Origin: Prolixibacteraceae bacterium | GTDB lineage: Bacteria > Bacteroidota > Bacteroidia > Bacteroidales > Prolixibacteraceae | Reading direction: 5' to 3' | Assembly: GCA_019856515.1 (NCBI GenBank) | Contig: CP082230.1 | Location: 1,240,001-1,304,000 of the forward strand | Length of the DNA: 64,000 nt | Shown: piece after piece, positions 37,801 to 48,371 of the stretch | Layout of the letters: each line of letters opens with the position of its first letter | How positions within the stretch are numbered: position 1 is the stretch's first letter | Notes under the pieces: model-generated | What the model was told of the DNA's origin: nothing | Databases searched by the model: none | What the model saw: the letters and a program-made list of their open reading frames with translations, nothing else | Translations under genes and position numbers: made by a program

Positions 37801-38128
37801 AAGCTTTTATGTGATCTATTTCAAACAAAAAACAGTATGGGACAACGCTTCGATTCGGGATAGCAATGAGTCAAGTCAAGTTGAAGTCAGAAAAGAACTA
37901 TCACGTTCTGTATTTGTCAGAGTTTGATTAGGAAGAAGGTGAAGGCTGTCAAATAATTATTAAAATCGGTATAACAAGGGGCTTGATTCGATAAGGACTG
38001 TATCATTATTTACAAGACGAAGGTTCTATTTGTTCAAAAAAGTTATCTCAATATTCCGTCTCAACTCATTATTGCTTTTTATGGTAAAATTATGCTGCGA
38101 AATCGATATATCTTTTTTAGATTTGACG
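37801..38128. other. Intergenic DNA between array C and secA
   Basis: About 330 bp with no open frame or strong hairpin that I can support. Confidence 0.35.
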
Positions 38129-38136
38129 TACCTTTG
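38129..38136 (+). promoter_or_regulatory. Candidate -7 box of secA
   Basis: TACCTTTG fits TAnnTTTG and lies 55 nt before the secA start. No clear -33 TTG at the right distance, so this is weak. Confidence 0.35.
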
Positions 38137-38190
38137 TAGGAAGCGGCAACGCAATTAGATAAGAATAATATAAAGCAAATAAATATAGAT

Positions 38191-41100
38191 ATGTCATTTA
38201 TTGATAAATTTCTTTCCAAACTATTTGGGAACAAATCTGATCGAGACATTCAAGAGATCATGCCTATCGTCGAAAAGGTGAAGGCAGAATATGATCGTAT
38301 GAATAAGCTTTCGAATGATGATTTGAGAAATGAGACACTTCAACTGAAAGCGAAGATACAAGAGTATATTCAGCCAGAAGAGAAGCAAGTTGCAACATTG
38401 AAGATCAAAGTAGAAGATCCTCAAACTGCTATTGAAGCAAAAGAGGGAATTTACAAAGAGATTGATCAGATCGAAGATACAATTAACAATAAGATTGAAG
38501 AGGTTTTACAGGATATTCTTCCGACAGCCTTTGCTATTGTTAAAGATTCAGCACGTCGTTTTACAGAGAACGAGCAAATTGAAGTGACCACTTCCAATTT
38601 TGACCAAGAGTTGGCTGCACGCTATGAACACGTGAATATCGAAGGAGATAAAACGACTTTTGATAATCAATGGGTAGCAGGAGGTAATATGACCGTCTGG
38701 GGTATGATCCATTATGATGTTCAGTTAATTGGTGGTGTCGTACTTCACTCTGGTAAAATTGCTGAGATGGCAACGGGTGAAGGTAAAACATTGGTTGCAA
38801 CCCTTCCAGTATTTCTGAATGCATTAGCAGGTAAAGGAGTGCACGTAGTAACAGTAAATGACTACTTAGCAAAACGTGACTCAGAGTGGATGGGACCACT
38901 TTATCAATTCCATGGTCTTTCGGTAGATTGTATTGATAAGCACCAGCCTAACTCAGAAGAACGTCGCCAAGCTTACTTAGCAGATATCACATTCGGTACA
39001 AACAACGAATTTGGTTTTGACTACTTACGTGATAATATGGCTACCAATCCAGAGGATTTGGTACAGCGTAAACACCACTATGCGATTGTCGATGAGGTCG
39101 ATTCTGTATTGATTGATGATGCTCGTACTCCACTAATCATCTCAGGTCCTATCCCTAAAGGAGAAGATCACCAGTTTGATGAGCTTAAACCAGCAATTGA
39201 GTCCTTGGTATTATCTCAACGAAAGTTGGTTACTGAGATTCTTGCAGAAGCAAAACAGAAACTTAAGTCGGATGACTCTAAAGTAAAAGAAGAGGGTGCT
39301 ATGCTACTTCTTCGTGCACATAAAGGTCTTCCAAAGAATAAAGCAATCATTAAGTTTCTGAGTGAAGATGGAATGAAACAACTGATGATGAAGAGTGAGA
39401 ATTACTATATGCAGGACAACAACAAGCATATGCATATAGTAACGGACTCTCTTTACTTTATCATCGAAGAGAAGATGAACTCGATTGAGTTGACCGATAA
39501 AGGTCATGAGCTGTTGGCTCAAGGAGTGGAAGATGCTTCTTTCTTTGTTTTGCCTGATGTTGGATCAGAAGTTGCTGAGATTGAGAACAACGAATCAATC
39601 ACGGAGGAAGAAAAGCTTCGCATTAAAGATGAGTTGCTACAAAATTACGCGGTAAAGTCTGAGCGTGTACACACCATCAACCAGTTGTTGAAAGCCTATG
39701 CGATGTTCGAGAAGGACACAGAGTATGTAGTGATGGACAACAAAGTGAAGATTGTGGATGAGCAGACAGGTCGTATCATGGAAGGTCGTCGTTATTCGGA
39801 TGGCCTACACCAAGCGATTGAAGCGAAAGAGAATGTTAAGATTGAAGCTGCAACGCAGACATATGCCACAGTAACACTACAGAACTATTTCCGCATGTAC
39901 CACAAGTTGAGTGGGATGACTGGTACAGCAGAGACAGAGGCTGGTGAGTTCTGGGACATCTATGAATTGGATGTGGTGGTTATTCCAACCAACCGTCCTA
40001 TTGCACGTAATGATGAAGACGATAAGGTCTATTTCACCAATAAGGAGAAATACAATGCCGTTATCCAAGAGATCACAGCCCTAAATGAACAGGGACGTCC
40101 GATCTTGGTTGGTACAACATCGGTTGAGATCTCAGAGTTGTTGTCTCGCATGTTAAAAATGCGTGGTATCAAACACAATGTACTGAATGCAAAACTACAC
40201 CAGCGTGAAGCAGATATTGTTGCTGAAGCAGGTAATGATGGAGCAGTAACGATTGCAACCAATATGGCTGGTCGTGGTACAGATATTAAATTAAAACAAG
40301 AGATTAAAGATATTGGAGGTCTGGCTATTGTTGGTACAGAGCGTCATGAATCTCGACGTGTAGACCGTCAGTTAAGAGGTCGTGCAGGTCGTCAAGGAGA
40401 TCCAGGGTCATCACAGTTCTTTGTTTCATTTGAAGATAAACTTCTTCGACTGTTTGGTGCAGAATCGATGATTAATTTATTATCGAAATCGAAGTTCACC
40501 AAGCCAGAAGAGGGAGAATCGATACAGAGTAGTATGATTACGAAACGTATTGAAGCTGCTCAACGCAAGGTAGAGGAGAATAACTTTGGAGTACGTAAGA
40601 ATCTTTTGGAGTATGATGATGTGATGAACTCACAACGTGAGGTGATCTACAAAAAACGTCGTCATGCCCTTTATGGAGAACGTATTGATACGGATATTCT
40701 TAATATGATGTACGATGCAGTAGATTCATTGGTTGAAGAGTATCATCCTCAAGGAAGTGATGGATTCGAAGACTTTAAGTTCGAATTGATTCGATTCCTT
40801 TCGGTAGAGTATCCCTTTAACAGCGATCACTTTGTTCAAGGAACTCCAAATGAACTTACTGAAGAGCTATATAAATTTGTCGTTGAGCGTTACGAACGTA
40901 AAGTAGAAGCGATTCGTGAACAAGCGATGCCAGTGATCAAGGATGTATATGAGAACCAAGGACATTTGTATACTAATATTGTTGTTCCAATTACTGATGG
41001 TAGACTGGTTTATAACATTACTTGTAATCTAGAGAAAGCAAATGCCACTGAGTGTCGAGAATTGGTATTGTCTTATCAGAAACAGGTGATCTTGGCTACG

Positions 41101-41496
41101 ATTGATGACAACTGGAAAGAGCAATTGAGAGAGTTGGATGATCTTCGTCAGTCGGTTCGAAATGCTCAATATGAGCAAAAAGATCCTCTATTGATCTACA
41201 AATTTGAGTCGTTCAACCTATTTAAGACCATGGTTGATAAGATGAACAAAACGGTGGTTTCGACTTTGATGAAAGGTCAGATTCCAGCAAGAGCACAAGA
41301 GGAGATCGAGGAGGCAGAAGTTCCTAGTAAGAAAGATAAGCCGAAATACCAAGAGCAGCGCTCAGAAGTAGCAGATCAAGACACAAGAGAAAAAGAAAGA
41401 GTTCAACCTCGTCGTGTGGAGAAGAAGGTGGGACGTAATGAACCATGTCCATGCGGTAGTGGTAAAAAATTCAAGCAATGTCACGGAAAACACTAA
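38191..41496 (+). CDS. secA: Protein translocase ATPase SecA
   Basis: 1101 aa, the length usual in Bacteroidota, which carry an insert in the N-terminal ATPase half. MATGEGKT (193-200) is Walker [21 protein letters not shown] holds Walker [38 protein letters not shown] and [16 protein letters not shown] follow in canonical order. The C-terminus ends in the zinc-binding SEC-C motif [16 protein letters not shown], which contacts SecB or ribosomes. It drives proteins through SecYEG. Monocistronic. Confidence 0.98.
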   Translation: MSFIDKFLSKLFGNKSDRDIQEIMPIVEKVKAEYDRMNKLSNDDLRNETLQLKAKIQEYIQPEEKQVATLKIKVEDPQTAIEAKEGIYKEIDQIEDTINNKIEEVLQDILPTAFAIVKDSARRFTENEQIEVTTSNFDQELAARYEHVNIEGDKTTFDNQWVAGGNMTVWGMIHYDVQLIGGVVLHSGKIAEMATGEGKTLVATLPVFLNALAGKGVHVVTVNDYLAKRDSEWMGPLYQFHGLSVDCIDKHQPNSEERRQAYLADITFGTNNEFGFDYLRDNMATNPEDLVQRKHHYAIVDEVDSVLIDDARTPLIISGPIPKGEDHQFDELKPAIESLVLSQRKLVTEILAEAKQKLKSDDSKVKEEGAMLLLRAHKGLPKNKAIIKFLSEDGMKQLMMKSENYYMQDNNKHMHIVTDSLYFIIEEKMNSIELTDKGHELLAQGVEDASFFVLPDVGSEVAEIENNESITEEEKLRIKDELLQNYAVKSERVHTINQLLKAYAMFEKDTEYVVMDNKVKIVDEQTGRIMEGRRYSDGLHQAIEAKENVKIEAATQTYATVTLQNYFRMYHKLSGMTGTAETEAGEFWDIYELDVVVIPTNRPIARNDEDDKVYFTNKEKYNAVIQEITALNEQGRPILVGTTSVEISELLSRMLKMRGIKHNVLNAKLHQREADIVAEAGNDGAVTIATNMAGRGTDIKLKQEIKDIGGLAIVGTERHESRRVDRQLRGRAGRQGDPGSSQFFVSFEDKLLRLFGAESMINLLSKSKFTKPEEGESIQSSMITKRIEAAQRKVEENNFGVRKNLLEYDDVMNSQREVIYKKRRHALYGERIDTDILNMMYDAVDSLVEEYHPQGSDGFEDFKFELIRFLSVEYPFNSDHFVQGTPNELTEELYKFVVERYERKVEAIREQAMPVIKDVYENQGHLYTNIVVPITDGRLVYNITCNLEKANATECRELVLSYQKQVILATIDDNWKEQLRELDDLRQSVRNAQYEQKDPLLIYKFESFNLFKTMVDKMNKTVVSTLMKGQIPARAQEEIEEAEVPSKKDKPKYQEQRSEVADQDTREKERVQPRRVEKKVGRNEPCPCGSGKKFKQCHGKH

Positions 41497-41533
41497 ACAC
41501 GTTCTTCATTGACTTGAGATAGATAATATACAA

Positions 41534-41560
41534 GGGGAGATTTTCGAGAGAGGTCTCCCC
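41534..41560 (+). terminator. Possible terminator of secA
   Basis: GGGGAGA and TCTCCCC pair around a 13-base loop, 38 bp past the stop. The following TATGTTTC is a poor T-run, so termination may be incomplete. Confidence 0.45.
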
Positions 41561-41645
41561 TATGTTTCATATAAAACCAGAGCTATATTGAAATGATGGT
41601 CAAATTGGGTCAAAATAGAGTTGGTATAAACTAATTTTTTCTTCT

Positions 41646-42614
41646 ATGTTACTTTCAATCACGTGGAATATATCCCCAGAAATTTTTAGCCTTAGTCCTA
41701 AGGAAGCAAATTGGCACTACTTGTTTTTTGTTTTGATGGGAATTCTTATTGGAAGAGGAGTCTTGCAATATATCAAAAAAAAGAAATTTGAAACAAGCAG
41801 TATCCTTACGGTAATAGGTGTTGCCCTAATCGGAATGGTTTTATGGGAAAAACATCCTTCCCATTTCATGACTCCCAACATACAAGTTCGTTGGTATGGA
41901 ATGGCTTTTGCAGTCGGTTTTATGATGGGGTATAAGATCATGGAAAAGATGTTCAAATCAGAGAAGATACCTCAAGAGTGGTTAGACAAACTTTTTCTAT
42001 ATGTCTTTATTGCTACGATTGTAGGAGCACGTTTGGGACATGTATTATTCTATAATTTTGATTACTATCTAGCAAATCCTGGAGAGATCCTTAAGACATG
42101 GCATGGAGGGTTGGCAAGTCATGGTGGTACGATTGGTATTATTATTGCGATCTACTTCTATTCGAAGAAGGTGACCAAGAAGTCGATGTTATGGACATTA
42201 GACCGCTTGGCAGTTCCTGTTGCTTTGGTAGCAATGATGATCCGCCTTGGTAATCTAATGAACTCAGAGATCTATGGTGTGGCTACCGATCTTCCATGGG
42301 GAGTAATTTTTGCTCGAAATGGAGAGACCGTAGCGAAACATCCAACACAGCTCTATGAAGCTTTATCCTATTTTGTCACATTCATCGTTTTGATGTATTA
42401 CTATTGGAAGACTGATAAAAAAGATAAAGAAGGGTTTTTACTTGGAATTTTCTTCATTGGTGTTTTCCTTTCTCGTTTCCTTATTGAGTTTATTAAAGAG
42501 GACCAAGAGGCATTTGAAGCAGGGATGTTACTAAATATGGGACAAATATTAAGTATTCCATTTGTATTGGCAGGCGTCTATCTTATATATCGAAGTTCTA
42601 AAAAGAAGAAATAA
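41646..42614 (+). CDS. lgt: Prolipoprotein diacylglyceryl transferase
   Basis: 322 aa, multi-pass membrane protein with about seven hydrophobic segments. QVRWYGMAFAVGF, GARLGHVLFYN, HGGLASHGGTIG, MIRLGNLMNSEIYG and HPTQLYEAL are the Lgt signatures including the essential Arg/His regions. It attaches diacylglycerol to lipobox cysteines in the inner membrane, the first step for lipoproteins such as those at 34.4, 51.9 and 62.4 kb. Start chosen at ATG 41646. Confidence 0.97.
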   Translation: MLLSITWNISPEIFSLSPKEANWHYLFFVLMGILIGRGVLQYIKKKKFETSSILTVIGVALIGMVLWEKHPSHFMTPNIQVRWYGMAFAVGFMMGYKIMEKMFKSEKIPQEWLDKLFLYVFIATIVGARLGHVLFYNFDYYLANPGEILKTWHGGLASHGGTIGIIIAIYFYSKKVTKKSMLWTLDRLAVPVALVAMMIRLGNLMNSEIYGVATDLPWGVIFARNGETVAKHPTQLYEALSYFVTFIVLMYYYWKTDKKDKEGFLLGIFFIGVFLSRFLIEFIKEDQEAFEAGMLLNMGQILSIPFVLAGVYLIYRSSKKKK

Positions 42615-42629
42615 TTGACATTAATTATA

Positions 42630-42667
42630 AAGAGGTGTTTGTTCCATGGAAGAGACACCTCTTTTTT
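42630..42667 (+). terminator. Terminator of lgt
   Basis: AAGAGGTGT pairs with ACACCTCTT, followed by T-run; 16 bp after the lgt stop and 12 bp before the PAP2 gene start. Confidence 0.7.
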
Positions 42668-42679
42668 ATGACCTAACGA

Positions 42680-43393
42680 ATGAAACAGAGCATCATATAC
42701 CTCATCTTACTAACGCTAACTCTCTCATCCTTGACACAAGCACAAGAGACAAAAGATAGCTGGATAACCCCATTGGACACATGCTATGCACAACATCCCA
42801 AAGGCAAAAGCTATAAACATTGGATCCCTACTGTAGCAGTTGTTGGCGCTGGATTCGCATTAGATCACCTGATTAAGGTATCTCCTAATGATAAAGCCCA
42901 AGGAAATCGAGGAGTCTCATATCTCGGTGAAGCTAAAATATTGGCCCCCCTCTCTGTTGGATTGGCACTCACAGGTTGGGCTATTAAAGATGAGAAATTA
43001 TCTGTCACAAGTCAAAAATCAATTGAAGCAATTGTGGGTGCAGCAGCAGTAACATCACTCCTAAAGTATACAGTAGGAAGAGCTCGGCCTTACACAGGAG
43101 AGAGATATGATAGTTATTATCCTTTAAAAAATAAAGGAGATGACTACAGGTCGCTTCCATCAGGACATGCTACCATGGCATTTGCATTCTTCACCCCTTT
43201 CGCAGAGAACTACTCAAGATGGATATATTTAGTTCCTATTGCAGTGTCGGCACAACGAGTAATAGAGAAACAACATTGGCCTTCAGATGTGATTGTAGGG
43301 GCTGCCATTGGTTGGGGTATTGGATATTTTCTTGCACATAAAAAAAGTCATCGCATTGGGATGACAGCCAACGGACTTTGTATCTATTTTTAA
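42680..43393 (+). CDS. PAP2-family phosphatase
   Basis: 237 aa with an N-terminal signal or anchor (IIYLILLTLTLSSLTQAQ). The three phosphatase motifs are KYTVGRARP (129-137), LPSGHAT (159-165) and QRVIEKQHWPSD with Arg193, His199 and Asp203. The third motif has AQR where SR is usual, a mild change. Family members remove phosphate from undecaprenyl pyrophosphate, phosphatidic acid or lipid A; substrate unknown. It follows lgt on the same strand but a terminator separates them. Confidence 0.88.
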   Translation: MKQSIIYLILLTLTLSSLTQAQETKDSWITPLDTCYAQHPKGKSYKHWIPTVAVVGAGFALDHLIKVSPNDKAQGNRGVSYLGEAKILAPLSVGLALTGWAIKDEKLSVTSQKSIEAIVGAAAVTSLLKYTVGRARPYTGERYDSYYPLKNKGDDYRSLPSGHATMAFAFFTPFAENYSRWIYLVPIAVSAQRVIEKQHWPSDVIVGAAIGWGIGYFLAHKKSHRIGMTANGLCIYF

Positions 43394-43445
43394 GTATATC
43401 ATTTCAAATATACGATATTGCAAAATCCGTTGTATCAATGAATAG

Positions 43446-44000
43446 TTACGGGGTGATCTTAATTTGATATTTTGCAAGTAGTCCTAATGCTGTTTGAATA
43501 GAAAACTTAGCCCCTTTCATTTTATTATTATCGGGATCAAAACTAAGATTTATTGCAGTTCTAAAATCAGCCTGCGAAAGATCACAACGATAGAAAAGAG
43601 TCTGCTCTAACTCCGTCTCATCAAATGCTACTTTTTGAAGTTTACACGACTCTAGAATACCATGTTTGAATTGGCTATATTTAAAATGACATGAACGTAG
43701 ATCCATATCAAGAAATACAGATTGATCTAAACGACAATGATCGAATGTCATTGATAATAAAAACGGGTTAGCAGCATTGAAAGCTACACCTTGCATCAAA
43801 CACTCTTTAAATGTCACGGTACGAAAAGCGACTCCTGTTAAGTCAACCATGGAAAAATCACATCCAATAAATTCACAATCTTCGAACTCATATCCTTTGA
43901 TGTCCGACGCTTTTATATCTACTTGTTTAAAAACACAATCAATATAATGGGTTTTTGAGGTAGCAATCTCTCTACACTCTTTCTCTTCAACAATATCCAT
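43446..44000 (-). CDS. Pentapeptide-repeat protein (Qnr/MfpA-like fold)
   Basis: 184 aa. From about residue 20 to 155 the sequence follows the A(D/N)LXX pattern with F or L every five residues: YEFEDCEFIGCDFSMVDLTG, FDHCRLDQSVFLDMDLRS, FYRCDLSQADFRTAINLS. It would fold into a right-handed quadrilateral beta-helix. Qnr and MfpA, with the same fold, mimic DNA and protect gyrase; here the role is unknown. Its ATG follows without a gap on the T-run of the pyk terminator, leaving no room for a normal leader or ribosome site. The gene may rely on readthrough or a leaderless message. Confidence 0.85.
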   Translation of the reverse strand: MDIVEEKECREIATSKTHYIDCVFKQVDIKASDIKGYEFEDCEFIGCDFSMVDLTGVAFRTVTFKECLMQGVAFNAANPFLLSMTFDHCRLDQSVFLDMDLRSCHFKYSQFKHGILESCKLQKVAFDETELEQTLFYRCDLSQADFRTAINLSFDPDNNKMKGAKFSIQTALGLLAKYQIKITP

Positions 44001-44030
44001 AAAAAAGGGATTACATCATTTGTAATCCCT
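44001..44030 (-). terminator. Terminator of pyk abutting the next start codon
   Basis: AGGGATTAC and GTAATCCCT form a perfect 9-bp stem with a 7-base loop. On the minus strand it is followed by T6 and then directly by the ATG of the pentapeptide gene. Confidence 0.75.
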
Positions 44031-44078
44031 AAATATAATAATGAATTATATGGATAAATAATATAGGTACAACTTATA

Positions 44079-45518
44079 TTATAATTCTTCGCCTACAACA
44101 CCGATCAGTGCCATACGAGAGCCGATGCGTTCTGGAGGTAATGTACCAACAAACACATAACGATCATCCTTCTTAAGATAGTTTTTGTGAACCATCTCCT
44201 TCTCCATCCAAGACAAGAACTCCGATGTCACCGTTGGCATCTTAGGTAAGAAGAATGTTCGAACTCCCCATATCAAGGATAACGAATGAACCATTTTACG
44301 ATGTGGGGTAAAAACAAATATATTGGCATCCGGACGATGACGTGCAATATGGGCAGCAGCAAATCCGGTTTCACTAATAACGATGATCGCCTTAGCTTGA
44401 ATATCTTTGGCAAGAACCACTGCATTCTGAATGATGTGTCTACTATAAAAACAATCATCATTAATGGTTACATTAAACTGTTCATCATAAGGGAAAGCAT
44501 CACTCACTTCCACGGAACGTATCACTTGACTCATCACCTGTACGGACTCAATAGGATATTGACCAGCAGCAGACTCTTCGCTAAGCATCACAGCATCTAC
44601 TCCATCCATTACAGCAGAAGCGATATCATTTACTTCGGCACGCGTAGGCATTGGATTTTTCACCATACTCTCCAACATCTGGGTTGCCACAATTACAGGC
44701 TTAGCTTTCTTCTTACACTTCTTGATGATCTGTTTTTGCACAATTGGCACTTCAGAGAAGCTTGTCTCTATACCCAAATCACCACGTGCAATCATAATGG
44801 CATCCGTAGCGTCAATAATTTTATCTATTCTTATCAAAGCTTCAGGACGTTCGATCTTTGCAATGATCTGTGCATTACAATTAGCCTCATCAAGAATACT
44901 ACGAAGTTGGTCGATATCAGTTGCAGAACGAACAAATGATATTGCAATCCAGTTGACATCGTTTTCAATTCCAAACTGTAAATCCTCCAAATCTTTTGCT
45001 GTCAGACAACTCTCTGAGATCGACGTGTCAGGGAGATTAATTCCTTTTCTACTTTTCAGTAACCCTCCAATAATGACTTCGGTTACAACCTCATCACCAC
45101 TAATCTCTTTTACTTCTAAACGGATTCGTCCATCATCAATTAGAATAGTCTCACCGACCTGCACATCACTCGTAAACCCTTGATAAACGGTAGAGACCTT
45201 ATCTGATGTTCCAATCACTTCACGTGTTGTAATAGTCAATTTTTGTCCAGGAGTAATTTCCACCCCATTATTCTCGACTTGACCAATACGAATCTTAGGA
45301 CCTTGAAGATCCTGAAGGATAGAGAGATTGTAACTAAAATTGCTATTTATTTCACGAATATTCGCAATCACTTTGGCATGATCCTCATGGGTTCCATGAG
45401 AGAAATTCAATCGGAACACATTCACTCCAGATGCTGCTAGTTGAAGTAACATCTCCTTACTACTACTGGAAGGGCCAACAGTAGCCACCACTTTGGTTCT
45501 TTTTGATAAAAAATCCAT
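44079..45518 (-). CDS. pyk: Pyruvate kinase
   Basis: 479 aa. RTKVVATVGPSSS and VFRLNFSHGTHEDH at the N-terminus, QDLQGPKIRIG, the active-site block IAKIERPEALIRIDKIIDATDAIMIARGDLGIE, KPVIVATQMLESM and the C-terminal effector domain are all in place. It makes pyruvate and ATP from PEP and ADP, the last glycolytic step, downstream of the PPi-PFK in this window. Monocistronic apart from possible readthrough into the pentapeptide gene. Confidence 0.97.
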   Translation of the reverse strand: MDFLSKRTKVVATVGPSSSSKEMLLQLAASGVNVFRLNFSHGTHEDHAKVIANIREINSNFSYNLSILQDLQGPKIRIGQVENNGVEITPGQKLTITTREVIGTSDKVSTVYQGFTSDVQVGETILIDDGRIRLEVKEISGDEVVTEVIIGGLLKSRKGINLPDTSISESCLTAKDLEDLQFGIENDVNWIAISFVRSATDIDQLRSILDEANCNAQIIAKIERPEALIRIDKIIDATDAIMIARGDLGIETSFSEVPIVQKQIIKKCKKKAKPVIVATQMLESMVKNPMPTRAEVNDIASAVMDGVDAVMLSEESAAGQYPIESVQVMSQVIRSVEVSDAFPYDEQFNVTINDDCFYSRHIIQNAVVLAKDIQAKAIIVISETGFAAAHIARHRPDANIFVFTPHRKMVHSLSLIWGVRTFFLPKMPTVTSEFLSWMEKEMVHKNYLKKDDRYVFVGTLPPERIGSRMALIGVVGEEL

Positions 45519-45861
45519 TATATCTCTTTAATTAAACAAATTACTATTCGTTGAAACAATAAGTAGTAACACTTATTGCTCGATTTAAGACCATCAGTAA
45601 ATTTAGTTAAATTAGGCTATGGGCAAAGGGATCAACAACATCATACATGATTAATAAACATCAGTTAACCTTATGAAACAATAATAATACTATGACACTA
45701 TCGATTCAATAAAATCCCCTAAACCATATTTAGCCCTAAATAGCTCAAATAAATCATCGTCACTTTTTACTATAACCCAACAGGAGAAATAATGTTCTAT
45801 AACAGGAGTTCTTTCATTTTTTAAAAATCGAAACATAAGAGAGGATAGACTTTTATCAGAC
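45519..45861. other. Intergenic DNA upstream of pyk
   Basis: About 340 bp, AT-rich, presumably the pyk promoter region. No gene, exact TAnnTTTG box or clear hairpin was found. Confidence 0.35.
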
Positions 45862-45896
45862 AAAAAAACCCATCAATGATCATGTCATTGATGGGT
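45862..45896 (-). terminator. Terminator of trkH
   Basis: ACCCATCAATGA and TCATTGATGGGT form a perfect 12-bp stem with a 5-base loop, followed on the minus strand by T7. 40 bp past the trkH stop. Confidence 0.85.
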
Positions 45897-45936
45897 CTAT
45901 TATATTTTGTCTCCTACAATAAAGAGTAGGCACGTA

Positions 45937-47370
45937 TTATCTTTTTGAAAACAGGGCAAAAATACTGAATATCTCTAGACGCCCAAGTAACATATTTCCA
46001 CTTAACAGGTATTTTCCAAAGTCAGGAATAGAGCTAAAATTCCCTAGAGAGCTCACATTACCAAACCCAGGACCCACATTACCCATACACGTTGCAGAGG
46101 CACTAAATGAGGTAAAGAGATCAATATCCAATGCTGTTAAAGCTAAGGTTGTTGCAAAGATTACCACAAGATAAATGACAATAAAAGTAATTGCACCAGA
46201 GATTGTCTCTTCTGATAATGTCATCTTTCCGATCTTAGATGTAGCGACAGCTCTAGGGTGCTGAATTCTCTTTAATTGATTTAACATCCCTTTCCAAAGA
46301 ATCATTACACGGTTTACTTTAATACCACCTGAAGTCGATCCTGCACAAGCACACTGTAGTGTAAAGAATATCAATATCATCTGAGTAAATGGAGGCCAAG
46401 CAGCAGTATCACATGTAGCAAAACCGGTAGTTGTACCGACCGATATTAATTGAAACGATGCATACCGTACCGCAGTAATAAAATCAGGATAATATCCATC
46501 TGCGACAAGTTTAATAGAGACCAATACTGTTGCTATCGCCATTCCTCCTAAATAATAGCGAACTATTGGAGAAGTAAAGACATTCGATCGTTTTCCTAAA
46601 GCAGTCATGTACAACAATCCGAAGTGGATTCCTGAGATCAACATAAAAAAGTTAATTACCATCTCAATAGATGCACTATCGAAAGCAGATACGCTCATAT
46701 TCTTCGTAGAGAAACCACCGGTAGCAATAGTTGCAAAAGAGTGGTTCAGTGCATCAAACCAACCCATTCCACAAACCATTAATAGAATAGTTTCGGCTAA
46801 GGTTAAAACAAGATAGACCACAAGGATGATACGTATGGATTTCTTGGTTGTATATCTAAGGTCTTCTTTTGCAAGAGGTGATACTTCATTACTGTACAGG
46901 ACCAATTTAGCTTGTCCTGACTGGGGCAAAATAGCCAATACAAAGATGATGATACCAATTCCTCCCAACCAGTGGGTAGAAGAGCGCCAAAAAAGAATCC
47001 CCTTGGGCAGTGTTTGTATCTCATTCAGAATTGTTGAGCCTGTAGTCGTAAAACCGGAGACACTCTCAAACACGGCATTGGCTAAGGTAAACTCTCCCCC
47101 AAACAATACATAAGGAACAATGCCAATAACACAGGAAAGTATCCATCCTAAGACAACAATGGCTAACCCTTCATGGTTACTAATATTGTCAATCTTAGGA
47201 ATAAAAATATATGGTGAGACACCAAAGACAATAGCAAGAATACTACTAAAGAATAGAGCCAATTCACCTCCATCTCCATAACCCAAAGAGATTAGGAACG
47301 AGATGAACAGGAAAGTTCCATTCAACAAACAAACCAGCCCTAGTTGGCGAATAATCACATAACCTCTCAT
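45937..47370 (-). CDS. trkH: TrkH/KtrB-family potassium transporter
   Basis: 477 aa, largely hydrophobic, with about ten membrane segments. The four selectivity-filter repeats are recognisable: SVSGFTTTGSTI, FATIATGGFSTKN, QLISVGTTTGFATCD and SASATCMGNVGPGFGNV. WRSSTHWLGGIGIIIF is another family signature. It moves K+ (or Na+) across the inner membrane. The gene starts 9 bp after the stop of an orphan 4HB-HAMP protein, so both are on one message. The usual TrkA/KtrA gating subunit is not in this window. Confidence 0.93.
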   Translation of the reverse strand: MRGYVIIRQLGLVCLLNGTFLFISFLISLGYGDGGELALFFSSILAIVFGVSPYIFIPKIDNISNHEGLAIVVLGWILSCVIGIVPYVLFGGEFTLANAVFESVSGFTTTGSTILNEIQTLPKGILFWRSSTHWLGGIGIIIFVLAILPQSGQAKLVLYSNEVSPLAKEDLRYTTKKSIRIILVVYLVLTLAETILLMVCGMGWFDALNHSFATIATGGFSTKNMSVSAFDSASIEMVINFFMLISGIHFGLLYMTALGKRSNVFTSPIVRYYLGGMAIATVLVSIKLVADGYYPDFITAVRYASFQLISVGTTTGFATCDTAAWPPFTQMILIFFTLQCACAGSTSGGIKVNRVMILWKGMLNQLKRIQHPRAVATSKIGKMTLSEETISGAITFIVIYLVVIFATTLALTALDIDLFTSFSASATCMGNVGPGFGNVSSLGNFSSIPDFGKYLLSGNMLLGRLEIFSIFALFSKR

Positions 47371-47379
47371 ACAATAAGC

Positions 47380-48123
47380 TTACTGATTTTTATTGGTTAA
47401 CTTTTTGATCACATCTGCTAAGTTCTTTAACTCGTCATCTGTTTGAATATTCACATCAAAAGGTCTTCCATATTTAAGACTATCACTAGCCCTATCTTTG
47501 ATATGAAGAAGTGGTTTTACAAAGAAGTGATTAACAAGATAAGAGAAAATTGCAATGAATAGAAGAAGTGCGACCACCACCACAATACCAGGAATAATAG
47601 CTCTTCTAGCTCTTTCTTTTAAATTTGTAGACGTGGTATAGAGTGCATCTTGATTAATTTTCTGAACTTTTTTCACTTCATGACGCATCAATGTAAGCAA
47701 ACGATAGGGTTTAGAGTAATACCAATCGATGGTTGCTGTTTGGTGATTAAACAGTGTAGAATCTTTCATCATATTGAGCGCAGAGAGATGTCGTCCTAAA
47801 GACTCAATACTAGACTTCTCAACGACATCTAAGGTATCATTCTTGACAACGTTGTAACCCTTGATGAAAATATTAGCTCCATCTTCAACCTCTTCGTATC
47901 CCTCATTCCATTGTCCTTGAAGAATTAAAAGAATACCATTATTTTGTTTATCAAGCCCTACCAGCATTTGGTTGGACGCTTCGATATTCTTATAATTTTC
48001 ACCTAAAATACGATTAATGGATATCCCTATCTTAGAGAACTCTATTCCAGAGATGGCGCCAGCAGCAATCATTAATATTGCCATAATAAAAAAGCCAGCA
48101 AAGATTTTTACACGTATTTTCAT
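47380..48123 (-). CDS. Orphan four-helix-bundle plus HAMP membrane protein
   Basis: 247 aa. A first membrane helix (FAGFFIMAILMIAAGAIS, 9-26) and a second (IIPGIVVVVALLLFIAIFSYL, about 174-194) enclose a periplasmic helical domain of about 145 residues with 4HB_MCP-like character. A HAMP linker follows (VKPLLHIKDRASDSLKYG ... DDELKNLADVIKKL), and the protein ends there. The histidine kinase or methyl-accepting part seen in relatives is absent; the stop codon is clean, with no hint of a frameshift in the 9 bp before trkH. It might sense ions or osmotic state for TrkH directly, by inference from the shared operon. Confidence 0.85.
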   Translation of the reverse strand: MKIRVKIFAGFFIMAILMIAAGAISGIEFSKIGISINRILGENYKNIEASNQMLVGLDKQNNGILLILQGQWNEGYEEVEDGANIFIKGYNVVKNDTLDVVEKSSIESLGRHLSALNMMKDSTLFNHQTATIDWYYSKPYRLLTLMRHEVKKVQKINQDALYTTSTNLKERARRAIIPGIVVVVALLLFIAIFSYLVNHFFVKPLLHIKDRASDSLKYGRPFDVNIQTDDELKNLADVIKKLTNKNQ

Positions 48124-48212
48124 TACTTCTTTCTAAAAATATAATATGAACTTAATAAGTACAGTTTTGAACGGTGATTTGTTCAATCTACTTTATAACA
48201 CTTCGTAAAAAG

Positions 48213-48253
48213 TATCTTTGCACAAATGTAGAAAGAATAATAAGTATATCTTT
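48213..48253 (+). promoter_or_regulatory. Two candidate -7 boxes upstream of plsC
   Basis: TATCTTTG occurs at 48213-48220 and again at 48246-48253, each fitting TAnnTTTG and each followed by GCA. They sit 119 and 152 nt before the plsC start in the divergent gap. No strong -33 partner was found. Confidence 0.4.
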
Positions 48254-48371
48254 GCAAAAAATTAAGAATCTATTTAATATTTTAGATTCGCGTAATTTTC
48301 ACTGAAACAATAAGACTAACTATTAGGAGGAGGATTCAATCCTACGTCCTTATCATTGAAATATTTATTAT

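Noticed and set aside
44286..44939. Plus-strand frame of 217 codons
   Set aside because: Antisense to pyruvate kinase; composition rich in Ile, His and Asn with no family match.
47380..48123. Histidine kinase annotation for the HAMP protein
   Set aside because: No H-box, N-box or ATPase domain is present; the protein ends at the HAMP linker.
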